The notes: generated from the letters alone by a model not told the origin. A stretch of 64,000 nucleotides of DNA from Ruminococcaceae bacterium BL-6 (GCA_902810075.1 LR778135.1:2852001-2916000); one strand, 5' to 3'. Positions 15,978 through 23,831 are shown, counted from the first letter of the stretch. A program made the numbers and translations.

Positions 15978-17606
15978 ATGCCCACTGAAAGGAGGCGACG
16001 GCATATACGGAAGCTCAAAAAATACACACCAACCAAGTTCATGGCGAAGGATTCTTTCTACAACAAGGACTCCGCCGATTATGCCGTCAGCTTCATCGAA
16101 AGCCTGCGGCACACCAAAGGCCAGTGGTACCGAAAGCCATTCGAGCTCATCGACTGGCAGGAGCAGATCGTCCGGGATGTATTCGGTGTTCTGAAACCCA
16201 ACGGCTACCGGCAATTTAACACCGCCTATGTGGAAATTCCGAAGAAGATGGGTAAGAGCGAGCTGGCTGCGGCTATCGCGCTGCTGCTCACATGCGGCGA
16301 CGATGAAGAACGCGCCGAGGTCTACGGCTGCGCCGCCGATCACAACCAGGCGTCCATCGTTTTCAATGTCGCCGCCGATATGGTCCGCATGTGCCCTGCA
16401 CTCTCAAAGCGCGTTAAAATCCTCGACTCGAAAAAGCGGCTTGTCTACCTGCCAACCAGCAGCTTTTATCAGGTACTCTCGGCGGACGTGGCAAACAAGC
16501 ACGGTTTCAACACTCATGGCGTTATCTTTGACGAACTGCACACCCAACCGAACCGGAAGCTCTACGACGTCATGACGAAAGGCAGCGGTGACGCGAGAAT
16601 GCAGCCGCTGTATTTTCTCATCACAACGGCCGGAGACAACCAGAACAGCATCTGCTGGGAAGTTCATGAAAAAGCAAAGGACATCATTAAAGGCCGGAAG
16701 CACGACTCCACATTTTATCCGGTTATTTACGGGGCCGGTCCGGATGATGACTGGACGGACCCGAAGGTATGGAAAAAAGCAAACCCGTCGCTTGGCATTA
16801 CGGTCGGCATCGACAAGGTCCGCGATGCCTGCGAATCCGCCCGGCAAAATCCCGCAGAGGAGAACGCTTTCCGCCAGCTTCGCCTGAACCAGTGGGTAAA
16901 GCAGTCTATCCGCTGGATGCCGATGGAAAAATGGGACGCCTGCGCGTTCCCGGTCGACCCGAAGTCGCTGGAGGGCCGCGTCTGCTACGGCGGTCTGGAC
17001 CTGTCCTCCACCACAGATATCACGGCGTTCGTGCTGGTGTTTCCTCCGGAGGACGAGGAGGACAAATACAACATCCTACCGTTCTTCTGGATACCGGAAG
17101 AGAACATTGACATCCGCGTGAAACGGGATCATGTCAATTACGATCTGTGGAAGCAACAGGGCTTCCTGCAGACGACCGAGGGCAACGTGGTCCACTACGG
17201 CTTTATCGAGAGCTTCATTGAAGAACTCGGCACCCGCTACAACATTCGCGAAATCGCCTTCGACCGCTGGGGCGCGACACAGATGGTCCAGAACCTTGAG
17301 GGCCTCGGCTTCACGGTCGTTCCCTTCGGTCAGGGCTTCAAAGATATGAGTCCGCCGACCAAGGAACTCATGCGGCTCACGTTGGCTGGGCAGCTCGCCC
17401 ATGGCGGGCACCCGGTCCTGCGCTGGATGATGGACAACATCTTCATCCGTACGGACCCGGCCGGGAACATCAAACCGGATAAAGAAAAATCGACGGAAAA
17501 GATAGACGGCGCAGTCGCCATGATCATGGCACTGGATCGTGCGGAACGCTGCGGCTGTGAAAGCGGGCAAAGCGTGTACGATCAAAGAGGAATTATTGCC
17601 TTTTAG
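15978..17606 (+). CDS. Terminase large subunit, HK97-like
   Basis: The ATPase domain has an adapted Walker A (VEIPKKMGKSELAAAIALLL), Walker B VIFDELHTQ and motif III LITTAGD. The nuclease domain has GGLDLSSTTDITAF, FDRWGA, and KIDGAVAMIMALD. Homologues usually start with an M-R-K-L-K-K-Y sequence. Here that position reads ATA (16005), 9 bases after GGAGG, so the normal start codon seems mutated. The ATG at 15978 adds nine residues and has no ribosome-binding site; ATG 16041 would remove twelve. The protein body is intact, but expression may be poor. Confidence 0.93.
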   Translation: MPTERRRRHIRKLKKYTPTKFMAKDSFYNKDSADYAVSFIESLRHTKGQWYRKPFELIDWQEQIVRDVFGVLKPNGYRQFNTAYVEIPKKMGKSELAAAIALLLTCGDDEERAEVYGCAADHNQASIVFNVAADMVRMCPALSKRVKILDSKKRLVYLPTSSFYQVLSADVANKHGFNTHGVIFDELHTQPNRKLYDVMTKGSGDARMQPLYFLITTAGDNQNSICWEVHEKAKDIIKGRKHDSTFYPVIYGAGPDDDWTDPKVWKKANPSLGITVGIDKVRDACESARQNPAEENAFRQLRLNQWVKQSIRWMPMEKWDACAFPVDPKSLEGRVCYGGLDLSSTTDITAFVLVFPPEDEEDKYNILPFFWIPEENIDIRVKRDHVNYDLWKQQGFLQTTEGNVVHYGFIESFIEELGTRYNIREIAFDRWGATQMVQNLEGLGFTVVPFGQGFKDMSPPTKELMRLTLAGQLAHGGHPVLRWMMDNIFIRTDPAGNIKPDKEKSTEKIDGAVAMIMALDRAERCGCESGQSVYDQRGIIAF

Positions 17607-17633
17607 TAATTATAATTTCTGCGATACTTAACC

Positions 17634-17680
17634 TTGACATTTCTAATTATAAGTGCTAATATTAGATTATAAAATATTAG
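17634..17680 (+). promoter_or_regulatory. Promoter with overlapping inverted repeat for the two-gene cassette
   Basis: TTGACA at 17634-17639 is followed after 17 bp by TAATAT. An inverted repeat, CTAATATT (17656-17663) and AATATTAG (17673-17680), overlaps the -10 region, an arrangement typical of autoregulation. It lies 32 bp before the gene at 17712, in a conspicuously AT-rich block. Confidence 0.6.
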
Positions 17681-17711
17681 AGCACATTATAAGAGAGGAA
17701 ATGAAATTAAA

Positions 17712-18059
17712 ATGTCATTTACAGTATCAGTCACATTAACGGACGATGAGTACGCGAAAGTTGAGGAAAAAGCAAAGGACAAAGGCTTAACTATAGCGCA
17801 ATATGTAAAACGTTACCCTATTGGAGGAGATGATTTTGATTCCCGATATGCTTATCTAAAGACAAAAGCTGTAAATAAAAGACCCGGAGAGCCCTTTACT
17901 GTGATGTCAATCTTCTCTGATTGGGAAGATATCGATAGAGGCACAAAGTTGTCCCTCGGAAGGAACTTCTACCATCTCGTGAAAAGAGGAGAATTACCAC
18001 CAGTTAAGCCCGATGGTAAAAGTAGTTCCAATGTCCAATTGTATATTATAGAAAAATAA
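17712..18059 (+). CDS. DUF1413-like protein with ribbon-helix-helix-like N-terminus
   Basis: The 115-aa protein starts after AGAGAGGAAATG. Residues 1-40 (FTVSVTLTDDEYAKVEEKAK, TIAQYVKRY) look like a ribbon-helix-helix DNA-binding segment. The rest (RPGEPFTVMSIF, DWEDIDRGTKLSLGRNFYHL, VQLYIIEK) resembles the DUF1413 family. It has its own promoter with an overlapping inverted repeat, so it may repress itself. It sits, with its partner at 18080, between terL and portal, which are normally adjacent. AT content is far above the flanking genes, suggesting separate acquisition. Confidence 0.72.
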   Translation: MSFTVSVTLTDDEYAKVEEKAKDKGLTIAQYVKRYPIGGDDFDSRYAYLKTKAVNKRPGEPFTVMSIFSDWEDIDRGTKLSLGRNFYHLVKRGELPPVKPDGKSSSNVQLYIIEK

Positions 18060-18079
18060 ATAGATTGGAGGGATCAGTG

Positions 18080-18397
18080 ATGCATCCTTACAAAAAAACA
18101 TTTGTGCTAAAAGATCTGCAACAGAGACAATCTGTGAATTTTTTGCTTTATACTGTTCCTATTAATTCAGCGGTAGCCATATATAACAATATATGCGGAA
18201 GAACAACAAACATAAAGCATATCACCGTTAATATCCATCACCACCATTTGGATTTTGACATTCAGTCACAGAAGCCGCTAAATCCAAAGTATGTAGGAAT
18301 AGCTTTGAGACTATTCAGCCAAATATTAGTACAGAATTATAATTTTCTTCCATATTGCACTAATGAAAATCCAAGAAAATTATTTGTTACAGCATAA
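18080..18397 (+). CDS. Unknown AT-rich protein, second gene of cassette (105 aa)
   Basis: The ATG at 18080 follows TTGGAGGG with a good 7-nt spacing. It is 20 bp from the preceding gene and shares its promoter. The protein begins MHPYKKTFVLKDLQQRQ and contains NSAVAIYNNICGRTTNIKHI and a His-rich NIHHHHLDFDI. I recognise no family. The two genes form a self-contained cassette with promoter and terminator, as expected for lysogen-expressed cargo such as a toxin-antitoxin, exclusion or defence pair. Nothing in the sequence proves which. Confidence 0.7.
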   Translation: MHPYKKTFVLKDLQQRQSVNFLLYTVPINSAVAIYNNICGRTTNIKHITVNIHHHHLDFDIQSQKPLNPKYVGIALRLFSQILVQNYNFLPYCTNENPRKLFVTA

Positions 18398-18408
18398 GAA
18401 ATGACGGA

Positions 18409-18440
18409 AGCATCTGCCCGATTTCGGGTAGGTGCTTTTT
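18409..18440 (+). terminator. Terminator closing the two-gene cassette
   Basis: An 11-bp stem (AGCATCTGCCC / GGGTAGGTGCT, with G-U pairs) and a 6-nt loop are followed by TTTTT. Confidence 0.8.
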
Positions 18441-18467
18441 CACGCTCATTTTTAAGGAGGCACAGCC

Positions 18468-19751
18468 ATGTTCCACTTCAAAAAGCATTCCCGCAAGGCA
18501 AGAGACAAGCCTAAGGATTACTACACCGGCACAGATTTTCGATACCTGTTTGGGCCTACTACGAGCGGCAAGAACGTCAATGAGTTCACGGCGATGCAGA
18601 CAACGGCGGTTTACTCCTGCGTCCGCATCCTATCGGAAGCCATTGCTTCTCTGCCGCTCAATTTATACCGTTACAAGAGCGACGGCGGCAAGGAACGTGT
18701 GTATGATCACCCGCTATATCACATCCTGCACGATGAACCGAACCCGGAAATGACCTCGTTCGTATTCCGCGAAACGCTGATGAGCCATCTGCTCATCTGG
18801 GGCAACGCCTACGCGCAGATCATCCGGGACGGAGCTGGGCGCGTCATGGCACTTTATCCGCTACTGCCCGACAAGATGCAGGTCGACCGGGACGAACACG
18901 GTGAGCTCTACTACCTGTACACGAAGAGCAGCGATGAAAATCCGAACGTGAAGCAATACGGTCAGGTACGGCTTTCCCGGTACGACGTACTGCATATTCC
19001 GGGATTGGGCTTCGACGGTCTCGTCGGCTACTCGCCGATCGCGATGGCCAAAAACGCGGTTGGCATCTCGCTGGCCTGCGAGGAATACGGTGCCAGTTTC
19101 TTTGCTAACGGAGCCAACCCCAGCGGCGTGCTGGAGCATCCGGGTATCCTGAAGGATCCTGCAAAAGTACGCGATTCATGGAATGAGGTCTATCGCGGTT
19201 CCGGCAACGCTCACAAGATTGCCGTTTTGGAAGAAGGCATGAAATACACGCCGATCTCCATTTCACCGGAAGAAGCGCAGTTCCTCGAAACGCGAAAATT
19301 CCAGATTGACGAGATTGCGAGGCTCTACCGTATCCCGCCGCATATGGTGGGTGACCTCGAGAAGTCCAGCTTCTCCAACATTGAGCAGCAGTCGCTGGAA
19401 TTTGTGAAATACACGCTCGATCCGTGGGTTATCCGCTGGGAGCAGAGTTTGATGCGTTCGCTGTTCACTCCTGCGGAAAAGCAGCAATACTTCATCAAGC
19501 TGAACGTGGACGGGCTGCAGCGCGGCGATTACCAGAGCCGCATGAACGGTTACGCCACAGGCAGGCAGAACGGCTGGCTCTCCGCCAATGATATCCGGGA
19601 GCTGGAGGACATGAATCCGATACCGGCTGAGGAAGGCGGCAATCTGTATCTCATCAACGGCAACATGACCAAATTGAAAGACGCCGGAATCTTCGCAGCG
19701 TCCACGAAAGCGGGCGGCGACAAGCCGGGTCAGGGAGGTAAAAACACGTGA
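18468..19751 (+). CDS. Portal protein, HK97 family
   Basis: The 427-aa protein starts after AAGGAGG. Diagnostic stretches are TAVYSCVRILSEAIASLPLN, DHPLYHILHDEPNPEMT, LIWGNAYAQIIRDGAG, HIPGLGFDGLVGYSPI, and ARLYRIPPHMVGDLEKSSFS. Twelve copies would form the ring through which DNA enters and leaves the head. Length and conserved blocks are normal. The stop overlaps the protease start by 4 bp. Confidence 0.96.
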   Translation: MFHFKKHSRKARDKPKDYYTGTDFRYLFGPTTSGKNVNEFTAMQTTAVYSCVRILSEAIASLPLNLYRYKSDGGKERVYDHPLYHILHDEPNPEMTSFVFRETLMSHLLIWGNAYAQIIRDGAGRVMALYPLLPDKMQVDRDEHGELYYLYTKSSDENPNVKQYGQVRLSRYDVLHIPGLGFDGLVGYSPIAMAKNAVGISLACEEYGASFFANGANPSGVLEHPGILKDPAKVRDSWNEVYRGSGNAHKIAVLEEGMKYTPISISPEEAQFLETRKFQIDEIARLYRIPPHMVGDLEKSSFSNIEQQSLEFVKYTLDPWVIRWEQSLMRSLFTPAEKQQYFIKLNVDGLQRGDYQSRMNGYATGRQNGWLSANDIRELEDMNPIPAEEGGNLYLINGNMTKLKDAGIFAASTKAGGDKPGQGGKNT

Positions 19752-20473
19752 AAAGGAAGTTCTGGAATTGGGTAAAAAACGACGGTGCCGACGAATTCGG
19801 CAGCGAACGCACACTTTATCTGAACGGCGAGATCAGCGACGAGACCTGGTACGGCGATGAAGTCACTCCACAGAGGTTTAAAGACGAACTGAACGCCGGG
19901 AGCGGCGACATTACGCTCTGGATCAACTCGCCGGGCGGTGACTGCTTCGCGGCGGCGCAGATTTACAACCTGCTCATGGATTATAAGGGCAACGTCACGG
20001 TCAAAATCGACGGGCTTGCGGCTTCGGCCGCTTCCGTCATCGCAATGGCGGGCACAAAAGTATGTATGTCGCCGGTCGCCATGCTGATGATTCACAACCC
20101 CGCGACCGTGGCTATCGGCGACGAAGGCGAAATGCAGAAAGCCATCGACATGCTCGCGGAGGTCAAGGAAAGCATTATGAACGCCTACGAAATCAAAACG
20201 AGCCTATCCCGCACGGTGATCTCGCATCTCATGGACGCGGAATCGTGGTTCAACGCCAAGAAGGCCGTGGAACTCCATTTTGCCGACGAGATTCTCTTCT
20301 CACCGGAGGAAAAGGAAGATCTGCCGGACGATACGGAGGCCATGTTGTTCTCCCGCGCGGCGGTCACTAATTCTCTGCTTTCCAAGCTGATCCCGAAAAA
20401 GCCGGAAAAGCGGAGTGAAAACAAAGTACCCATTTCGCAGTTCGATAAAAGACTGAGCCTGTTGGCTTATTAA
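19748..20473 (+). CDS. ClpP-like head maturation protease
   Basis: This S14-family protease has ITLWINSPGGDCFAAAQIYN, the nucleophile region GLAASAASVIAMAG, and the His region PVAMLMIHNPA. It cleaves scaffold or delta domains during HK97-type head assembly. At 241 aa it is complete. The order portal-protease-capsid is standard for this module. Confidence 0.95.
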   Translation: MKRKFWNWVKNDGADEFGSERTLYLNGEISDETWYGDEVTPQRFKDELNAGSGDITLWINSPGGDCFAAAQIYNLLMDYKGNVTVKIDGLAASAASVIAMAGTKVCMSPVAMLMIHNPATVAIGDEGEMQKAIDMLAEVKESIMNAYEIKTSLSRTVISHLMDAESWFNAKKAVELHFADEILFSPEEKEDLPDDTEAMLFSRAAVTNSLLSKLIPKKPEKRSENKVPISQFDKRLSLLAY

Positions 20474-20491
20474 TTTGAGGAGGATTTTACT

Positions 20492-21685
20492 ATGAATCAG
20501 ATTTTGAAACTCAGAGAAAAAAGAGCGAAGGCGTGGGAAGCGGCGAAAGCGTTTCTCGACGCCAAGCGCGGCGCGGACGGTCTGATCTCCGCTGAGGACT
20601 CCGCGACCTATGACAAGATGGAATCGGAAGTCATTAATCTCGGCAAAGAAATTGACCGCTTGGAGCGTCAGGCCGAGATTGACGCCGAGCTTGCAAATCC
20701 GACCTCGCAACCCATTACCAACCAGCCCGGCAAAAACGGTGTTGAAGCAAAAACAGGACGCGCGTCCGATGCCTATAAAAAAGCATTCTGGAACAGTATC
20801 CGCAAAAGCAACTTCTATGATGTGAGCAATGACCTTTCTGTGGGAACGGACGCAAAGGGTGGCTATCTGGTGCCGGATGAGTTCGAGCAGCAGCTGATTG
20901 ACAAGCTGCAGGAGCAGAATTTCATGCGCACCCTCGCAACCATCATTCAGACGGCCAGCGGCGACCGCAAGATCCCGATTGTTACCGGGCACGGAGAAGC
21001 GAGCTGGATGGATGAGAATGGCCTTTATCCGGAAAGCGACGACGCTTTCGGGCAGGCAACAATCGGCGCGTTTAAGCTGGGAACCATCATCAAAATTTCC
21101 GATGAGCTTCTGAACGACAGCGTTTTCAATCTGGAAAGCTACATTGCAAACGAGTTTGCCCGCCGGATCGGTACAAAGGAGGAGGAAGCCTTTCTCATTG
21201 GTGACGGAAGCAGCAAGCCCACCGGGCTGTTAACCAGCGCGGGAATTGGTGTTACCGCTGCCAGTGCTACTATTACATTCGATGATGTAATGAATCTTTA
21301 TCATTCCCTGCGCACTCCTTACCGTAGAAACGCGGCCTGGATTCTGAATGATTCCACTGTGAAAGCATTGCGCAAACTAAAAGACAGCAACGGCAACTAT
21401 ATCTGGCAGCCGTCAATCCAAATGGGGCAGCCGGATATGATTCTCAGCCGTCCTTACTACACCAGCACTTTTGTTCCGGAGATCGCGGCCGGAAATAAAG
21501 TCATGGTTTTCGGTGATTACAGCTACTACTGGATTGCGGACAGACAGGGCCGCTCTTTTCAGCGTCTGAACGAGCTTTATGCCGCAAATGGTCAGGTTGG
21601 TTTTCTTGCCAGCCAGCGTGTAGATGGAAAGCTGGTTCTTCCTGAAGCGGTCAAGACACTTGCCATCAAAGGCGCGGGGGCGTAA
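20492..21685 (+). CDS. Major capsid protein, HK97 family
   Basis: The N-terminal 110 residues are a charged helical delta domain (LKLREKRAKAWEAAKAFLD, IDRLERQAEIDAE). The capsid body begins near GTDAKGGYLVPDEFEQQLID. TIIKISDELLNDSVFNLESY, IGDGSSKPTGLLT and VMVFGDYSYYWIADRQGRSF are typical of this family. The 397-aa length is normal. The body is intact, although the prophage has lost its tail genes. Confidence 0.96.
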   Translation: MNQILKLREKRAKAWEAAKAFLDAKRGADGLISAEDSATYDKMESEVINLGKEIDRLERQAEIDAELANPTSQPITNQPGKNGVEAKTGRASDAYKKAFWNSIRKSNFYDVSNDLSVGTDAKGGYLVPDEFEQQLIDKLQEQNFMRTLATIIQTASGDRKIPIVTGHGEASWMDENGLYPESDDAFGQATIGAFKLGTIIKISDELLNDSVFNLESYIANEFARRIGTKEEEAFLIGDGSSKPTGLLTSAGIGVTAASATITFDDVMNLYHSLRTPYRRNAAWILNDSTVKALRKLKDSNGNYIWQPSIQMGQPDMILSRPYYTSTFVPEIAAGNKVMVFGDYSYYWIADRQGRSFQRLNELYAANGQVGFLASQRVDGKLVLPEAVKTLAIKGAGA

Positions 21686-21689
21686 GCCA

Positions 21690-21965
21690 ATGCTGATTAC
21701 ACTGGATGAAGCAAAACTTTATCTGCACATTGACTCTGCGGATGAGGACTCTGTGATAACGGGATTTATTGAAACAGCGGAGAAGTTGTGTATGGACATT
21801 GCGCGTGTAGACGAAACGGAGCTCCTCGCTTCAAAAGAGACTTCGCGGATTGCGGAACTTTACGCGGTGGCCTATCTGTACGAAAACCGGGAAAACGCGG
21901 ATTTTGGAGAACTGACTTCCATGCTCCGCGCTCTCCTTTTCGGCATCCGCAAAGACGCGTTTTAG
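21690..21965 (+). CDS. Head-tail connector, gp6-like
   Basis: The ATG at 21690 lies 4 bp after the capsid stop. The 91-aa protein (MLITLDEAKLYLHIDSADED, FIETAEKLCMDIAR, AVAYLYENRENADFGEL, MLRALLFGIRKDAF) matches small adaptor proteins that sit below the portal ring in HK97-like phages. Confidence 0.9.
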   Translation: MLITLDEAKLYLHIDSADEDSVITGFIETAEKLCMDIARVDETELLASKETSRIAELYAVAYLYENRENADFGELTSMLRALLFGIRKDAF

Positions 21966-21976
21966 GAGTGCCTGCC

Positions 21977-22336
21977 ATGAGATACAAAATGCATATCAGC
22001 GAGTTGCGGACCATAATCCGCATCCAGAGGAAAGTTGTCACCGGCACAGGTATTCACAAAACGACCGATTGGATTGACCTTGGCAACACGCTTTCCACCG
22101 ATCCGCCCCGCTATCTGCGGTGCAAGTGGTATCCTTTGGGTGGCTCCGAAGCGTGGATTGCCCAGTCTGTCCAGGTTATTGATGCGGCGAATGTTGTCTT
22201 GAGGTATAATCCGCTGATTACCGCTTCCTGCAGACTGATCCGTGGCAATATTGTTTACACAATCATGGGTCCGATGGACCCGGATCAGCACCGCGAATGG
22301 ACAGCTTTTAAAGTCAAGGCTTCTTTAAGCGTTTAA
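21977..22336 (+). CDS. Head-tail joining/closure protein
   Basis: The ATG at 21977 follows TAGGAG. The 119-aa protein has the beta-rich pattern of SPP1 gp16-like head-closure proteins: ELRTIIRIQRKVVTGTGI, KCKWYPLGG (as LRCKWYPLGG), LIRGNIVYTIMGPMDPDQH. It is the last structural gene present. In intact relatives it is followed by tail-completion, tail-tube and tape-measure genes; here a terminator and a holin follow within 75 bp. Confidence 0.85.
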   Translation: MRYKMHISELRTIIRIQRKVVTGTGIHKTTDWIDLGNTLSTDPPRYLRCKWYPLGGSEAWIAQSVQVIDAANVVLRYNPLITASCRLIRGNIVYTIMGPMDPDQHREWTAFKVKASLSV

Positions 22337-22346
22337 TCTCTTTTGA

Positions 22347-22379
22347 GCGGTCGTCCATACACGGGCGGCCGCTTTTTTT
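22347..22379 (+). terminator. Terminator at the tail-module deletion point
   Basis: A 10-bp stem (GCGGTCGTCC / GGGCGGCCGC, with G-U pairs) and 6-nt loop run into TTTTTTT. It closes the head operon where tail genes would be expected. Confidence 0.85.
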
Positions 22380-22410
22380 CATACGTAAAAGCATAAGGAG
22401 GTAAGTGAAA

Positions 22411-22824
22411 ATGAAGGAAATCTGGACTGGAATTCAGGTCGCATTTTCAGCCATTGGCGGGATGCTCGGCTGGTTTCTCGGAGGAATGAACGGCTTTCTG
22501 TATGCGCTGCTCGCCTTCGTGATCCTCGACTATATCACAGGCGTGATGGTGGCCGCAATCCAGAAGAAGGTATCCAGCGAGGTCGGCTTCAAGGGCATCT
22601 GTAGGAAAGTGCTTATTTTTATTCTCATTGGCATGGCGAACATCGTCGATGTACAGATCATTGGCAACGGCAGCGCCATCCGCACGGCGGTCATCTTCTT
22701 CTATCTTTCCAACGAGGGCATCAGCATTCTGGAAAACACGGCGATTATCGGGCTTCCGGTGCCGCAAAAGCTCAAAGATGTACTGGAACAGCTAAAGGAC
22801 CACAGTGATAAGGAAGAAAAATAA
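22411..22824 (+). CDS. Phage holin (toxin secretion/lysis family)
   Basis: ATG 22411 follows AAGGAGG by 8 nt. The 137-aa protein has three to four hydrophobic segments (VAFSAIGGMLGWFLGG, FLYALLAFVILDYITGVMV, VLIFILIGMANIVDV, TAVIFFYLSNEGISIL). The block VILDYITGVMVA and the phrase SNEGISILENTAIIGLPVP are typical of the LL-H/Cph1-like holin family. It would permeabilise the membrane for an endolysin, which survives here only as a stump. Confidence 0.93.
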   Translation: MKEIWTGIQVAFSAIGGMLGWFLGGMNGFLYALLAFVILDYITGVMVAAIQKKVSSEVGFKGICRKVLIFILIGMANIVDVQIIGNGSAIRTAVIFFYLSNEGISILENTAIIGLPVPQKLKDVLEQLKDHSDKEEK

Positions 22825-22980
22825 TATGAGTACGACACCATGGGTCACTTTACAGGCAAGGGCGTACTCACAATTGTCGGGGAAGCAATCGGCACCGGAG
22901 CGACCAAATGGGGCCTGCTCAAATCTTATCAGGCTGGCCAGAATGGCTGGATTTCACTGGACGATGCGGCAAAGTTGTAA
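22825..22980 (+). pseudogene. C-terminal stump of phage endolysin
   Basis: Directly after the holin TAA and in the same frame, 51 codons read YEYDTMGHFTGKGVLTIVGE ... TKWGLLKS ... NGWISLDDAAKL, then TAA. This is the SH3-like wall-binding repeat seen at the C-terminus of phage N-acetylmuramoyl-L-alanine amidases. The catalytic domain and any start codon with a ribosome-binding site are missing, so a deletion joined the holin end to the lysin end. Confidence 0.78.
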
Positions 22981-22992
22981 CACATTGTTTTA

Positions 22993-23034
22993 AGGCTCGG
23001 CGGGAGAAAATCCTGTCGGGCCTTTATTTTTTTT
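22993..23034 (+). terminator. Terminator after the lysis remnant
   Basis: A 13-bp stem (AGGCTCGGCGGGA / TCCTGTCGGGCCT, with G-U pairs) and 5-nt loop are followed by TTATTTTTTTT. Confidence 0.88.
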
Positions 23035-23105
23035 GTTCAAACGCGGTCTTTCTGTCCTGTGGAGTGTGGAGACAGAAAATTCAGCCTTCAATTGGAGGCT
23101 GCGTT

Positions 23106-23201
23106 ATGAGCAATTTTTTCTTCGACTTTTCGGCCAAACGGCGTTTGTGCCTCCATTGGGTAGTGAGGACAGGGGTCCTCAGATTGGAGGCAAGCACATG
23201 A
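23106..23201 (+). CDS. Putative leader peptide overlapping the recombinase module start
   Basis: An ATG at 23106 follows TTGGAGGCTGCGTT, a good ribosome-binding site. The 31-residue product starts MSNFFFDFSAKRRLCLHWVV and its TGA overlaps the next ATG as ATGA (23198-23201). The reading frame contains the third copy of the 36-bp element. The arrangement suggests translational coupling of the recombinase module to a leader peptide, but the conservation is stronger at DNA level than at peptide level, so the peptide may be incidental. Confidence 0.45.
   Translation: MSNFFFDFSAKRRLCLHWVVRTGVLRLEAST
23127..23162 (+). promoter_or_regulatory. Conserved 36-bp leader element, copy 3
   Basis: TTTTCGGCCAA + 13 nt + CTCCATTGGGTA. 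Here TGCCTCCA is an exact 8-base complement of TGGAGGCA, the ribosome-binding site of the gene at 23198. In copy 1 the matching bases differ on both sides (ACCTCC with GGAGGT), which looks like compensatory change. Confidence 0.6.
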
Positions 23202-23602
23202 CAAATGAACAACGAGAAGCCATAGTAGCTTTGCGTCATCAAGGCTATGGCTATATAAAAATCGGCCAAAAGCTTGGCATTTCAGATAATACTGTGCGCT
23301 CCTTTTGCCGTAGGAATGGCCTTGACAGTGATACTATGACGAACACCGTCATCTGCAAGCAGTGCGGAAAGCCAATAAAAATAGCTACTGGACACAAACC
23401 GAGAAAATTCTGCTCTGATGCTTGCCGAACGTTGTGGTGGAATAGTCACCTTGACTGTGTGAACCGCAAGGCTGTATATCATTTTACTTGTACCTATTGC
23501 GGGAAGCCTTTCTCAGCATACGGAAATAAGAACAGAAAATATTGTTGCCACGCTTGCTATATTGCGGCTCGCTTCGGAGAGGAGCGTTACCCCCATGAAT
23601 GA
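23198..23602 (+). CDS. Helix-turn-helix and zinc-finger protein of the recombinase module
   Basis: The start at 23198 follows TTGGAGGCA; the longer upstream frame is not supported. Residues 1-45 are a Hin-like helix-turn-helix (EQREAIVALRHQGYGYIKIG, LGISDNTVRSFCRRNG). Two zinc fingers follow: CKQCGKPIKI with KFCSDACRTLWW, and CTYCGKPFSA with KYCCHACYIAA. Proteins of this type regularly precede tandem serine recombinases in clostridial elements and may act as accessory or directionality factors; this role is inferred. Confidence 0.82.
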   Translation: MTNEQREAIVALRHQGYGYIKIGQKLGISDNTVRSFCRRNGLDSDTMTNTVICKQCGKPIKIATGHKPRKFCSDACRTLWWNSHLDCVNRKAVYHFTCTYCGKPFSAYGNKNRKYCCHACYIAARFGEERYPHE

Positions 23603-23831
23603 CGCCTACCGTGCCAAACTGGAGAGCTACCTTGCGTCCATGATGCAGGCAAAAAAGATGCTATTGAAGAAGATTTTAACCCCGGAAGATTACGCCAAAA
23701 TTGATACAATCATAGCCGAAAAATACGGAATATCTTCGTGTAGTTTATATCGCGGGATTGACTTGATATATAGCGGGTTCAACGGTAATATGTCACACTA
23801 CAAGGGGGTGACAAAATGCCAAGAATCATAA
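23595..23831 (+). CDS. SHOCT-like small protein of the recombinase module
   Basis: The ATG at 23595 overlaps the previous gene by 8 bp. The 78-aa protein (MNDAYRAKLESYLASMMQAK, MLLKKILTPEDYAKIDTIIA, KYGISSCSLYRGIDLI) has the short helical LTPEDYxxI pattern of SHOCT domains and ends in a basic tail. It overlaps the recombinase start by 16 bp. A helper role for the recombinases is inferred from this fixed gene order. Confidence 0.8.
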   Translation: MNDAYRAKLESYLASMMQAKKMLLKKILTPEDYAKIDTIIAEKYGISSCSLYRGIDLIYSGFNGNMSHYKGVTKCQES

